A stretch of DNA of 64,000 nucleotides from Demequinaceae bacterium (GTDB taxonomy: Bacteria > Actinomycetota > Actinomycetes > Actinomycetales > Demequinaceae), in assembly GCA_016933155.1 (NCBI GenBank), contig JAFGBM010000005.1, positions 62,001 to 126,000 of the forward strand, given 5' to 3'. Shown here piece after piece: positions 1 through 8,660 of this stretch. The first letter of the stretch is position 1; each line of letters starts with the position of its first letter. The notes under the pieces are model-generated. The model searched no databases. It was not told the origin of the DNA and saw only the letters and a list, made by a program, of their open reading frames with translations. Both the position numbers and the translations under genes were made by a program.

Positions 1-2
1 CC

Positions 3-245
3 CAAACCGTCTTCCGGGTTCGGGATGCCGACACCGGGACCCTCTATGCGGAAGCGCTCATGGGGGCCGGGACGATGGCGGAGATCCCCCTCGATGCGGA
101 TCCCGGTACGCTTCTCGCGATCGAGGGCGAGGCGTCCTGGGTGCTGATCATCGAGGACCTTGACTTCCGGACGGCGGTTCAGCCGGTCGATACCCGAGAC
201 AACCCCGTGTCCATCTCGGCGATTCCGGGGTTTTACGTCCCCTGA
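3..245 (+). CDS. C-terminal end of an unknown protein (possibly DUF5719)
   Basis: An open frame enters from the left edge and stops at the TGA at 243–245, giving the last 80 residues of a protein whose start lies outside the window. The tail looks like beta-strands, with short hydrophobic stretches around TLLAIEG and WVLIIEDL and an end in GFYVP. No motif identifies it. In related actinobacteria a DUF5719 protein often lies just upstream of DUF3499 and phosphomannomutase, so that identity is possible from position, but it is a guess from context. It runs in the same direction as the next gene, with 71 bases between. Confidence 0.45.
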   Translation, partial: QTVFRVRDADTGTLYAEALMGAGTMAEIPLDADPGTLLAIEGEASWVLIIEDLDFRTAVQPVDTRDNPVSISAIPGFYVP

Positions 246-316
246 CCGACCCAAGCGTGGCCGGTCGACGGCGTGGTGCCGAGGGATGGGTTTGGGGCGG
301 GGGTAACGTCCCGAAC

Positions 317-670
317 GTGACGACCATGCGTCGGTGTTCCAAGACCCCCTGTGGCCGACCGGCCGTGGCGACCCTCACCTATGTCTATGCGGACTCCTGC
401 GTCGTCGTCGGCGCGCTCTCCCACCACGCGGAACCGCACTCCTACGACCTGTGCGCGCATCATGCCGAAGTCTTCACGGCTCCACGGGGATGGGACATCG
501 TGCACCTCCATCAGGAGTACGCCACCCTTCCGCCGTCACCCGACGACATCGACGCCCTGGCCAGGGCGGTTCGCGAGGCCGGTCGCCCCCAGGTCGAGGA
601 GGACCACCCGACCGCAACCCCCGAACCGCCACGCCGCGGCCATCTCCGCGTGGTGTCCAGGGAGGCGTGA
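317..670 (+). CDS. DUF3499 family protein
   Basis: A small protein of 117 residues that begins VTTMRRCSKTPCGRPAVATL. The N-terminal Cys pair (CSKTPC), the VATLTYVYADS segment, and the later DLCAHHAEVFTAPRGW with its Cys-His group are the signature of the actinobacterial DUF3499 family (Rv3258c-like). The Cys and His residues suggest metal binding, but the function is not known. I chose the GTG at 317; the ATG at 326 is also possible, and the longer in-frame ORF from 257 adds only low-complexity Gly/Arg sequence. It sits 19 bases upstream of the phosphomannomutase gene, the arrangement seen in mycobacteria and other actinobacteria. Confidence 0.8.
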   Translation: MTTMRRCSKTPCGRPAVATLTYVYADSCVVVGALSHHAEPHSYDLCAHHAEVFTAPRGWDIVHLHQEYATLPPSPDDIDALARAVREAGRPQVEEDHPTATPEPPRRGHLRVVSREA

Positions 671-689
671 CGCCGACTACGGTAGTGGC

Positions 690-2111
690 GTGAGCGATTC
701 CCCCGATCTTTCCGACCTCATCAAGTCCTACGATGTCCGAGGCGTATGGGGCAAGGACCTCACCGCCGATGTCACCCGGGCCATCGGGGCGGCCTTCGCC
801 GATGTCGTCGTCCGGTCCGACGGTGCGAGGACCGTCGTCATCGGACGGGACATGAGGGATTCCGGCCCCGCCCTGGCCGACGCCTTCGCCTCCGGCCTCG
901 CCGACCGGGGCATCGACGCCATCCGCATCGGACTCTGTTCGACGGATGGCCTGTATCACGCCTCAGGGGTTCTCGACCTCCCGGGGGCGATGATCACCGC
1001 CAGCCACAATCCCGCCGAATACAACGGGATCAAACTTTGTCGCTCGCGGGCGAGGGCCGTCGGGGAGAACACGGGGTTGGGGGAGGTCCGGGCCTTAGCC
1101 GGACGATACGTCGCGGAGGGCATCCCCATCGAGGAGAACCGGGGGTCGGGCAGCGAACGAGACATGCTTGTCGAGTACGGATCTTTCCTCCGCTCGCTCG
1201 TCGATCTTTCGGCAATCCGGCCCCTCAAGGTCGTCGTGGACGCCGCGAACGCGATGGGCGGATACACGGTCCCCGCGGCCCTGGGCGAGGAGGCCGGGCT
1301 TTCCCCTCTTCCGCTCACTATCGTCCCGCTGTACTTCGAACTCGACGGGACGTTCCCCAATCACGAGGCGAATCCGCTTCAGGAGGAAAACCTCCGCGAC
1401 CTCCAAGCGGCTGTCCGGGAGCACAGCGCCGACATTGGCCTGGCCTTCGACGGGGATGCCGATCGGTGTTTCGTCGTCGACGAACGCGGCGAGATCGTCA
1501 AGCCCTCGACGATCACGGCGCTGATCGGGGTCCGCGAGACCCTCCGGGAGAAGCGGGCAGGCCGCACCCCGACCGTCATCTACAACCTCATCTCCTCGAG
1601 AGCCGTCCCCGAGGCGCTTACCCTGGCCGGGGCCACACCTGTGCGCTCAAGGGTCGGGCATTCCTTCATCAAGGCCGACATGGCCCGGCTCGATGCCGTG
1701 TTCGGCGGCGAGCACTCCGCCCACTACTACTTCCGGGACTTCTTCTTCGCGGACTCCGGGATGCTGGCCGCCCTTCACGTCCTCGCCGCGCTCGGCGGGC
1801 AGGGCCGAGTCCTCTCGGAGCTCCTCGCCGAGTACGACCCCTACGTCGCCTCAGGGGAGATCAACTCCGCCGTGGCCTCCGCCGATGCGGCCATCGAGAG
1901 GGTGAGGAAGGCCTTCGCCACGCCCGAGACCGAGGAGGATCTCCTCGACGGGCTGACCGTGAGCCACTGGAGCGCCGAACCCCGCTGGTGGTTCAATGTG
2001 AGGCCCTCGAACACCGAACCCCTCGTCCGGCTGAATGCTGAGGCGGCCGACCCGGCCGTCCTCTCCGACCTGACGGAGCGCGTGCTCGGCGTGATCCGGG
2101 GGGAGGGCTAG
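690..2111 (+). CDS. manB: Phosphomannomutase/phosphoglucomutase
   Basis: Interconverts mannose 6-phosphate and mannose 1-phosphate (and often the glucose equivalents), feeding GDP-mannose for cell-envelope glycans. The 473-residue protein has all four alpha-D-phosphohexomutase landmarks in order: the catalytic phosphoserine loop TASHNP (Ser105), the Mg-binding loop DGDADR, the sugar-specificity loop GGEHSAHYYF, and the phosphate-binding RPSNTEP near the C-terminus. The GTG at 690 gives VSDSPDLSDLIKSYDVRG, a normal start for the family; the open frame extends upstream to 351 but only by overlapping DUF3499. The last base of its TAG stop is the first base of the GTG start of the next gene, indicating translational coupling. 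Confidence 0.93.
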   Translation: MSDSPDLSDLIKSYDVRGVWGKDLTADVTRAIGAAFADVVVRSDGARTVVIGRDMRDSGPALADAFASGLADRGIDAIRIGLCSTDGLYHASGVLDLPGAMITASHNPAEYNGIKLCRSRARAVGENTGLGEVRALAGRYVAEGIPIEENRGSGSERDMLVEYGSFLRSLVDLSAIRPLKVVVDAANAMGGYTVPAALGEEAGLSPLPLTIVPLYFELDGTFPNHEANPLQEENLRDLQAAVREHSADIGLAFDGDADRCFVVDERGEIVKPSTITALIGVRETLREKRAGRTPTVIYNLISSRAVPEALTLAGATPVRSRVGHSFIKADMARLDAVFGGEHSAHYYFRDFFFADSGMLAALHVLAALGGQGRVLSELLAEYDPYVASGEINSAVASADAAIERVRKAFATPETEEDLLDGLTVSHWSAEPRWWFNVRPSNTEPLVRLNAEAADPAVLSDLTERVLGVIRGEG

Positions 2112-3034
2112 TGTCCTCACACGCCGGAACGCGGGCGGTCCTGGCCGCACTCGCCGCCAACATCGGCCTGGCGGTCACCAAGTTCGTCGCCTTCCTGCTG
2201 ACGGGGGCCGCCGCCATGCTGGCGGAGTCCGTCCACTCCGTCGCAGACTCCGGGAACCAGATCCTCCTCCTGGTGGGGGGCCGCCGCGCCAAGCGCGAGG
2301 AGACCGAAAGCCACCCCTTCGGGTATTCGCGCGCCCGCTACTACTACGCCTTCCTCGTCGCCGTCATCCTCTTCTTCGTCGGCGGGCTGTATGCCCTCTT
2401 CGAGGCGTGGCATAAGTTCCACAACCCCGAGCCGATCGAGGCATGGCGGTGGGTCCCCCTCACCGTCCTCGGGGTCGGGATCCTTCTGGAATCCCTCTCC
2501 TTCCGCACGGCCATCAGGGAGTCCAATCGGGTCCGGGGAATCCTCGGGTGGGCGGCCTACATCCGCAGGTCGAGGAGCCCGGAACTTCCCGTCATCCTTT
2601 TGGAGGACCTCGCGGCGCTCATCGGACTCCTGTTCGCTTTCGCCGGGATCAGCCTGACCCTTGTCACGGGCGACGGACGATGGGACGGGGCTGGTACGGC
2701 CGGGATCGGCTTCCTGCTCGTGGCCGTGGCGTTCATCCTCGGGGTGGAGACCAAGTCGATGCTCATGGGGGAATCCGCGACGGCCGAGGATCTCGAGGCC
2801 ATCCGCGGCGCCTTCGCGGAATCGAAGCTCGGCAACGTCGTCCACCTCAGGACGATGCACCTGGGGCCGGACGACCTTCTCGTGGCGGCCAAGGTCGCCC
2901 TTCCCGGATCGACCCCCCTCACCCAGGCTGCGGCGCTCGTGGACGACGCCGAGGCGAGGATCCGCGCGGCCGTTCCTGCCGCTCGCCTGATCTACATCGA
3001 GACCGATGCCGAGAGGACGGGGGGCGGGGGATGA
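2111..3034 (+). CDS. Cation diffusion facilitator (CDF/ZnT9-like) membrane protein
   Basis: An integral membrane protein of 307 residues, predicted to export divalent metal (Zn or a related ion) by proton antiport. CDF features are visible: TM helix 1–2 with the metal site in [13 protein letters not shown] (His42 and Asp46), a family-typical [15 protein letters not shown] after it, and several hydrophobic helices. The second metal site in the helix around residues 163–170 reads LLEDLAAL rather than HxxxD, as in the ZnT9-type subgroup, so classical zinc transport should not be assumed. The C-terminal soluble domain (about residues 225–300) is a short ferredoxin-like fold. Starts at GTG overlapping the manB stop; its TGA overlaps the ATG of ahcY. 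Confidence 0.85.
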   Translation: MSSHAGTRAVLAALAANIGLAVTKFVAFLLTGAAAMLAESVHSVADSGNQILLLVGGRRAKREETESHPFGYSRARYYYAFLVAVILFFVGGLYALFEAWHKFHNPEPIEAWRWVPLTVLGVGILLESLSFRTAIRESNRVRGILGWAAYIRRSRSPELPVILLEDLAALIGLLFAFAGISLTLVTGDGRWDGAGTAGIGFLLVAVAFILGVETKSMLMGESATAEDLEAIRGAFAESKLGNVVHLRTMHLGPDDLLVAAKVALPGSTPLTQAAALVDDAEARIRAAVPAARLIYIETDAERTGGGG

Positions 3035-4506
3035 CCGGACCCAACAGCATCAGATCCGACCGGGTCAAGGGTGACCATGTCGTCGCCGACCTCGGCCTTG
3101 CACCTGCCGGGAGGCATCAGATCGACCTCGCCGAACGGGAGATGCCCGGACTCATGGCCCTTCGGGAGGAGTACGCGGAGGCCCGTCCCCTCGCGGGGGC
3201 CAGGATCGCGGGGTCGCTCCACATGACCGTGCAGACGGCCGTCCTGATCGAGACCCTGGCCGCCCTGGGGGCGGAGGTGAGGTGGGCCTCCTGCAACGTC
3301 TTCTCCACCCAGGACGAGGCCGCCGCAGCCGTCGTGCTCGGGTCCGGGACCCTCGACGACCCCACCGGGGTTCCCGTCTTCGCCGTCAAGGGGGAGACGG
3401 TGGAGGAGTACTGGACCTATACCGACAGGATCCTGTCCTGGGAGGGAGAGGATGGGCCGACCCTGCTGGTCGACGACGGCGGGGACGCCACCCTGCTCGT
3501 CCACGAGGGGGCGGCCGCGGAGGCGGCTGGCTCGGTCCCTGCCCCGCTCGACCCCGAAGACCCGGGATTCCGCCGCGAGACCGAGGCCATGCGAGCCGTC
3601 CTCCGGGCCTCCCTCGAGAAGGACCCGACCCGTTTCACCCGCATGGCTGCCGGCATCGCCGGTGTCAGCGAGGAGACGACGACGGGGGTCATCCGCCTCG
3701 CGAGGCTCCACAGCCAAGGGGGCCTCCTCTTCCCCGCCATCAACGTCAACGACTCCGTCACCAAGTCGAAGTTCGACAATCGATACGGCATCCGTCATTC
3801 CCTCCCCGACGGCCTCAACAGGGGCACGGACGTGCTCATCGGCGGGAAGGTGGCCGTCGTCGCCGGCTATGGGGATGTCGGCAAGGGCGCGGCCGAGGCG
3901 CTTCGGGGCCAGGGGGCGAGGGTTATCGTCACGGAGGCGGATCCCATCTGCGCCCTTCAGGCCGCCATGGACGGATACCAGGTGGCCCTCCTGGACGACG
4001 TCGTCGCGGCAGCAGATTTTGTCATCACGGCGACGGGAGGCAGGGATGTCCTGACCGTCCGGCACATGGAGGCGATGAAGGACAAGGCAATCGTCGGGAA
4101 CATCGGGCATTTCGACGACGAGATCGACATGGCCGGGCTTCAGGCGTCGCCCGCCAAGCGGGTGCCGGTCAAGCCCCAGGTGGACGAGTGGGTGTTCCCG
4201 GACGGGCACTCCGTCATCGTGCTGAGCGAGGGCAGGCTCCTCAACCTTGGGAACGCCACCGGCCACCCGTCGTTCGTCATGAGCACGTCGTTCTCCAACC
4301 AGGTGCTTGCACAGATCGAACTCTGGACCAGGAGGGGTGAGTACCCCGTCGGGGTCCACCGGTTGCCCAAGGTCCTCGACGAGAAGGTGGCCCGGCTTCA
4401 CCTCGACGCACTCGGCGTCGGCCTGACCCGGCTCACCCCAGAGCAGGCGAAGTACCTCGGGGTTCCGATCGAGGGGCCGTACAAGCCCGACCACTATCGC
4501 TACTGA
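3031..4506 (+). CDS. ahcY: S-adenosylhomocysteine hydrolase
   Basis: Cytosolic NAD-dependent enzyme that splits S-adenosylhomocysteine to adenosine and homocysteine, removing the inhibitory product of methyltransferases. The 491-residue protein has the substrate-domain segment [16 protein letters not shown], the [14 protein letters not shown] block with the catalytic Lys/Asp pair, the NAD-binding glycine motif [10 protein letters not shown], and the conserved C-terminal KPDHYRY that completes the neighbouring subunit's cofactor site. It starts with ATG in an ATGA overlap with the CDF gene, so manB, the transporter and ahcY probably form one operon. In mycobacteria this gene also lies just upstream of mtrAB, there with tmk between; here an envelope-protein cluster fills that space. 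Confidence 0.96.
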   Translation: MTGPNSIRSDRVKGDHVVADLGLAPAGRHQIDLAEREMPGLMALREEYAEARPLAGARIAGSLHMTVQTAVLIETLAALGAEVRWASCNVFSTQDEAAAAVVLGSGTLDDPTGVPVFAVKGETVEEYWTYTDRILSWEGEDGPTLLVDDGGDATLLVHEGAAAEAAGSVPAPLDPEDPGFRRETEAMRAVLRASLEKDPTRFTRMAAGIAGVSEETTTGVIRLARLHSQGGLLFPAINVNDSVTKSKFDNRYGIRHSLPDGLNRGTDVLIGGKVAVVAGYGDVGKGAAEALRGQGARVIVTEADPICALQAAMDGYQVALLDDVVAAADFVITATGGRDVLTVRHMEAMKDKAIVGNIGHFDDEIDMAGLQASPAKRVPVKPQVDEWVFPDGHSVIVLSEGRLLNLGNATGHPSFVMSTSFSNQVLAQIELWTRRGEYPVGVHRLPKVLDEKVARLHLDALGVGLTRLTPEQAKYLGVPIEGPYKPDHYRY

Positions 4507-4509
4507 GGG

Positions 4510-5334
4510 CTAGTTGTCGACGTCGGGCACGCCGTAGGGCAGTCGTCGGAGGAGGTCGGACTCCGCCAGGGACTTCTGGGTCTGCCTGATGAGGTACTCG
4601 TACTCGCGGTCCCGTCGGGAGGCGAGTACGGCCGCGATGAAGGTTTCCGGGTGGGTCCTGGCCGGCGGGGGAGGGGCGACTAGCGAGCTCATCTCGTCGG
4701 CGATCATGTTCCCGAGCCGGGCCCTGGCCTCCGGGCGGAGTTGGTGCGCCCGTCCGAGGAAGAGCCGGGCCGTCAGGGCGAGTCCGTCGGGCAGGCGCCG
4801 CATGTCCGCCTTGTTCGCCCAGTCCTCGAGGCTTGGGGGCATCCGGACGGGGGGAAGAACTTTGGCTCCACCCCTCGTCCTGAGCGGGTAGGTCCCGGCA
4901 AGGTAGTCTCCGATTCGCTTGCCCTTGGAGGAGAAGACGGCGACGGTGATGGCGAGTGAGCCGAGGGTCATGTAGACCTCGAGCATTCCGAGGAGGGCGC
5001 GGATGAAGGCGTGTCGGAAGGAGATGGGGCCCCCGTCGTCCCGGATGATGCGGATTCCGACGGCGAGGCGACCCAGGCTTTGCCCCCGGGTCAGGGTTTC
5101 GACGGTGGCGGGGATGATGAGGAAGACGGTGACGTAGAACAGGATGATGACGGCGTTGAAGAGAGCGAAGTTCTCGTAGAGGAAGGGCTCGAGGACGTTT
5201 GTGAAGATCATGATGAGGACGACGATCGCCAAACCGTCGATGAGGGCCGATCCGATGCGGAGCGTCACGGGTGCCGCCCCGGACTCCAGGCGGACCCCCT
5301 CCCCGATGAGGATCTCGTCCTCCACGCTGGACAT
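4510..5334 (-). CDS. RDD family membrane protein
   Basis: A 274-residue protein with an N-terminal RDD domain: hydrophobic helices around residues 25–75 (LIDGLAIVVLIMIF; FNAVIILFYVTVF), then RGQSLGRLAVGIRII and a third membrane segment before KGKRIGDYLAGTYPLR. The last 110 residues are soluble and partly helical, with no recognised domain. The start at 5334 is set by a strong AGGAGGT ribosome-binding site 4–11 bases upstream; the open frame continues much further upstream but only opposite the SpoIIM-like gene. It is divergent from that gene with 36 bases between. RDD–SpoIIM–DUF58–MoxR clusters are common in actinobacteria, and the group is often thought to act on the cell envelope; the exact role is unknown. 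Confidence 0.85.
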   Translation of the reverse strand: MSSVEDEILIGEGVRLESGAAPVTLRIGSALIDGLAIVVLIMIFTNVLEPFLYENFALFNAVIILFYVTVFLIIPATVETLTRGQSLGRLAVGIRIIRDDGGPISFRHAFIRALLGMLEVYMTLGSLAITVAVFSSKGKRIGDYLAGTYPLRTRGGAKVLPPVRMPPSLEDWANKADMRRLPDGLALTARLFLGRAHQLRPEARARLGNMIADEMSSLVAPPPPARTHPETFIAAVLASRRDREYEYLIRQTQKSLAESDLLRRLPYGVPDVDN

Positions 5335-5370
5335 CGCACCTCCTAGGCTCTGATATGGCATGGTAGCGGC

Positions 5371-6369
5371 ATGGACATCGATGCGCTCAGCGCCGCGAGG
5401 GCGAAGAGGTGGGCCCGGCTGAAGGACCTGTCCAAGGGTCGTGCCCTCAGCGGAGCCGAGGCGGACGAGTTGACCCGGCTCTTCCAGCAGACGGCCGGGG
5501 ATCTTTCCGCCGTCCAGTCGACGGCCCCCGATCCCGGGCTCGTCGCGCGGTTGTCCCTCATGCTCGCGGGGGCGCGGGTGTGGATGACGGGGGCGCACGC
5601 CCCCTCGCTTTCCGAAATCAGAAGGTTTGTTGTGCGAGAACTCCCAGCGGCTCTCTATCGCGTGCGATGGTGGTCGGTCGGCGCTGCGGGGATCTTCATC
5701 CTGCTGGCAACGGTTGCCGCGGTCTACACCTTCAATACTCCAGAGGCGCTCGACCTTGCGGGAAGTGCCGAGAGCCGGGCGGCATACGCGCAGCAGCAGT
5801 TCGAGAGCTATTACAGCGAATACGACCCGGCCTCGTTCGCGGCACAGGTGTGGACGAACAACTGGTGGATCGCCGCACAGTGTTTCCTTCTGGGCTGGTT
5901 CCTGGGGCTCATCCCCATCGTCGTCGTCTACACGAATGCCGTCGGGGTCGGAGTCACCGCGGCGATCATGGCCGAGCACGGGATGCTCGGCATCTTCTTC
6001 CAGCTCATCTCGCCCCACGGGCTGCTCGAATTGAGCGCCGTCATCGTCGCGGCCGCGGTGGGTTTCCGCCTCTTCTGGACGATGCTCGTTCCGGGACCCC
6101 GAAACCGCGGGAGGGCATTCGGCGAGGAGGGGAGGGCGGCCATCACGATCATCCTTGCCCTCGTGATCGTCCTTCTCGTCTCGGGGCTCATCGAGGCCTT
6201 CATCACCCCGAGCTCCCTGCCCTGGGCGGTCAAGGACGTCATCGGGATCGTGGCCGTTACGGCATTCTGGGTATACACCTTCGTCGTGGGGAGGGCGGCC
6301 GTGCACGAGGGCGCGACGGGTGACATCGAGGGTGCTTTCGCGTCCGCGGTCCTTCCGGTTTCCGCCTAG
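5371..6369 (+). CDS. SpoIIM-like (stage II sporulation protein M family) membrane protein
   Basis: A 332-residue integral membrane protein. After a soluble N-terminal region of about 90 residues it shows five or six membrane helices (for example VGAAGIFILLATVAAVYTF, FLLGWFLGLIPIVVVYTNA, AITIILALVIVLLVSGLI). The central SPHGLLELSAVIVAAAVGF segment is the most conserved motif of the SpoIIM/DUF95 family. The N-terminal MDIDALSAARAKRWARL is typical of the actinobacterial branch found beside RDD and DUF58 genes. In spore formers SpoIIM works with a peptidoglycan-degrading machine; in non-sporulating actinobacteria the function is unknown, and nothing here indicates sporulation. It ends one base before the convergent DUF58 gene. 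Confidence 0.85.
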   Translation: MDIDALSAARAKRWARLKDLSKGRALSGAEADELTRLFQQTAGDLSAVQSTAPDPGLVARLSLMLAGARVWMTGAHAPSLSEIRRFVVRELPAALYRVRWWSVGAAGIFILLATVAAVYTFNTPEALDLAGSAESRAAYAQQQFESYYSEYDPASFAAQVWTNNWWIAAQCFLLGWFLGLIPIVVVYTNAVGVGVTAAIMAEHGMLGIFFQLISPHGLLELSAVIVAAAVGFRLFWTMLVPGPRNRGRAFGEEGRAAITIILALVIVLLVSGLIEAFITPSSLPWAVKDVIGIVAVTAFWVYTFVVGRAAVHEGATGDIEGAFASAVLPVSA

Positions 6370-7662
6370 TCAGAGCTTGCCGGCCGCTTTGAGCCGGAGG
6401 TAGGCATCGGCGAGGGAGGGGGCAAGATCGGCGGGCAGGCCCCGGACGACCTCCGCCCCCAGTTGGCGCATCCTCATGGCGAGGGCGGACGTCTCCAGCC
6501 GTCCCCGTTCGGCGGCGGCTGCGCCGTAGAGATCGGTCGCGTCCCCGCGGGTCGAGGCCAGGTCTGCGAGTTCGGGATCCTCGACGCTTGCGACGACGAC
6601 CTGGTGCCGCTTGCCCAGGGAGGCGACGGCATCGGTGAGGCCGTTGTCCAGACCGGAGGGATCGATGGTCGTGAGGAGGACGACGAGGGCACGCTGGGAA
6701 AGCCGGTCCTGGATGAGGTGGACGGCGCCCGGCCAGTCCGGCTCGACGAGGTTCGGCTGGGCAACGGCGAGCGCCTCCGCGAGGGCGGGCATGAGGCGGG
6801 GGCTCGTGGATCCCAGGGCGCGGGCCCGTTCCCTCCGGTCGAAGGCCACCACCTGGACGCGATCCCCGGCATGGGCCGCGAGGGCCGAGAGGAGGAGGGC
6901 GGCCTCGATGGAGGCGTCGAGGCGGGGGGCGTCGCCGACGCGGCCCGCGGATAGGCGGGAGGTGTCCACGAGGATGAAGACCCGCCGATCCCGTTCGGGT
7001 CGGAAGGTCTTGACGAGCACCTCCGCCCGCCGGGCGGTCGCCCGCCAGTCGATGTTCCTGACGTCGTCCCCGATGACGTACTCCCGGAGGGAGTCGAACT
7101 CGCTTCCGGCCCCCCGCATGTTCACCGAGGCCAGTCCGTCGATCTCCCTGAGGAGGGCGAGGCGCGACGGGAGGTGGCGCCGGGAGGCGAATTCCGGCAG
7201 GACGCGCAGGGTTTCGCGCCGGGGGATGGAGCGTTGACGACCGGCGAGGCGGAGGGGGCCGTCCAGACGGACGGTCAGGTCGCCGGAGTGCCGGTCCCCC
7301 CGACGGGTCGGGGTGAGTCGGGTGGTGAGCTTCCGGGTCTCGAGGGGCCCGAGGTCGAATCGGTGCCGGTTGGCCCCCGCCCCCGCGGAGGGCTCCCATG
7401 CGTCCCGGATGGCTCCACGCAAGCGACCCCGGGTGAGGTTCGCGATGCTGAGGGAGGCCTCCGTCGCCTGTCCCAGGCGCACCGATCGGGGGACGGTGCT
7501 CTTCACCCCGATGCCGGCTGCCACCGGGGCGAGGAGGGCATCGAGGAGGGCCAGCCCGACGACCCCGACCATCCAAGCCCAGGCGACAGCCCTGTCGTGG
7601 GCGAGGAAGGTCGGCACGGCCCCGAAAGCCGCGAGGAGGGCCGTCCACCCGGTGATGTACAC
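6370..7662 (-). CDS. DUF58 domain protein (MoxR-associated)
   Basis: A 430-residue protein with two N-terminal membrane helices (about residues 3–40), a beta-rich middle, and the DUF58 signature around LREYVIGDDVRNIDWRATAR, followed by a von Willebrand A-like region (RVFILVDTSRLS). Such proteins are the usual partners of MoxR AAA+ ATPases and are thought to be acted on or assembled by them at the membrane. The start is the GTG at 7662, two bases after the MoxR stop codon; the open frame upstream overlaps MoxR and is not likely to be used. It is the last gene of a five- or six-gene minus-strand operon running from 11615. Confidence 0.88.
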   Translation of the reverse strand: MYITGWTALLAAFGAVPTFLAHDRAVAWAWMVGVVGLALLDALLAPVAAGIGVKSTVPRSVRLGQATEASLSIANLTRGRLRGAIRDAWEPSAGAGANRHRFDLGPLETRKLTTRLTPTRRGDRHSGDLTVRLDGPLRLAGRQRSIPRRETLRVLPEFASRRHLPSRLALLREIDGLASVNMRGAGSEFDSLREYVIGDDVRNIDWRATARRAEVLVKTFRPERDRRVFILVDTSRLSAGRVGDAPRLDASIEAALLLSALAAHAGDRVQVVAFDRRERARALGSTSPRLMPALAEALAVAQPNLVEPDWPGAVHLIQDRLSQRALVVLLTTIDPSGLDNGLTDAVASLGKRHQVVVASVEDPELADLASTRGDATDLYGAAAAERGRLETSALAMRMRQLGAEVVRGLPADLAPSLADAYLRLKAAGKL

Positions 7663-7664
7663 GT

Positions 7665-8660
7665 CTACCGGGGAACGTCGACCGTCGCGAGAACGGTGTC
7701 GAGGACGGTAGCCGGGGTGACCCCCTCGAGTTCCGCCTCGGGTCTCACCTGCATGCGGTGAAGGAGGGTCGAGGCCGCGAGGGCCTTGACATCGTCCGGG
7801 GAGACGAAGTCCTTGCCCCTGAGCCACGCCCAGGCCCTGGAGGTGGCGGCGAGGGCCGTGGCCCCGCGGGGAGAGACCCCGAGCGAGATCGACGGAGATT
7901 CGCGGGTCGCGCGGCAGATGTCGACGATGTATCCGAGGACGTCGGGGGAGATTTCCACCTTGGCGACGGAGGCCCTCCCCTTGTCGAGGTCGGAGGCTTT
8001 GGCCACGGATTTCATCCCGGCGGCCTTGAGGTCGCGCGGGTTGAAGCCCTCAGCGTGGCGGCGAAGCACCTCGGCCTCGACCGCCCTCTCGGGAAGGGGG
8101 ATGGTGATCTTCATGAGGAATCGGTCGAGTTGGGCCTCGGGCAGGGGGTACGTCCCCTCGTATTCGACGGGGTTCTGGGTCGCGATGACGAGGAATGGCT
8201 CGGGGAGGGGACGGGCGACGCCGTCGCTCGTGACCTGGCGCTCCTCCATCGCCTCAAGTAGGGAGGACTGCGTCTTGGGCGGCGTCCGGTTGATCTCGTC
8301 GGCGAGCATGAGGTTCGTGAAGACCGGGCCTTCGCGGAAGGAGAAGGCGGCCGTCTTCGCGTCGTAGACGAGCGAGCCGGTGACGTCTCCGGGCATGAGG
8401 TCGGGGGTGAACTGGACTCGCTTGAAGTCCAGGTCGAGGGAGGCCGCAAGGGCCCGGACGAGGAGGGTCTTGGCGACGCCGGGGACACCCTCGAGGAGCA
8501 CGTGACCGCGGCACAGGAGGGCGATGACGAGGCCGGACACGGCTGCGTCCATGCCGACGACGGCTTTGCCGACCTCGGTACGGATTGCCGATAGCGACTC
8601 GCGGGCCTTGTCGGGAGCCGGGGGCGGCGGTGGGGCTTGGGGTGGTGGGCTGTCGGTCAC
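7665..8660 (-). CDS. MoxR family AAA+ ATPase
   Basis: A 331-residue cytosolic AAA+ ATPase of the MoxR/RavA class. After a Pro-rich N-terminal tail it shows Walker A in LLEGVPGVAKTLL, the MPGDVTGS loop, Walker B in LMLADEINRTPPKTQSSLLEAMEE, sensor 1 in VIATQNPVEYEGTYPLPEAQLDRF, and a C-terminal lid domain. MoxR ATPases act as chaperone-like remodellers of metal-binding or vWA-domain partners, here most likely the DUF58 protein directly downstream. ATG start in an ATGA overlap with the DUF4350 gene, so the two are translationally coupled. Confidence 0.93.
   Translation of the reverse strand: MTDSPPPQAPPPPPAPDKARESLSAIRTEVGKAVVGMDAAVSGLVIALLCRGHVLLEGVPGVAKTLLVRALAASLDLDFKRVQFTPDLMPGDVTGSLVYDAKTAAFSFREGPVFTNLMLADEINRTPPKTQSSLLEAMEERQVTSDGVARPLPEPFLVIATQNPVEYEGTYPLPEAQLDRFLMKITIPLPERAVEAEVLRRHAEGFNPRDLKAAGMKSVAKASDLDKGRASVAKVEISPDVLGYIVDICRATRESPSISLGVSPRGATALAATSRAWAWLRGKDFVSPDDVKALAASTLLHRMQVRPEAELEGVTPATVLDTVLATVDVPR

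Noticed and set aside
2443-3030. N-terminal extension of S-adenosylhomocysteinase
   Set aside because: The extension is an out-of-frame reading of the CDF transporter gene; the ATG at 3031 gives the normal enzyme.
4510-6306. Single 598-residue protein on the minus strand
   Set aside because: The upstream half runs opposite the SpoIIM-like gene; a strong ribosome-binding site fixes the RDD start at 5334.
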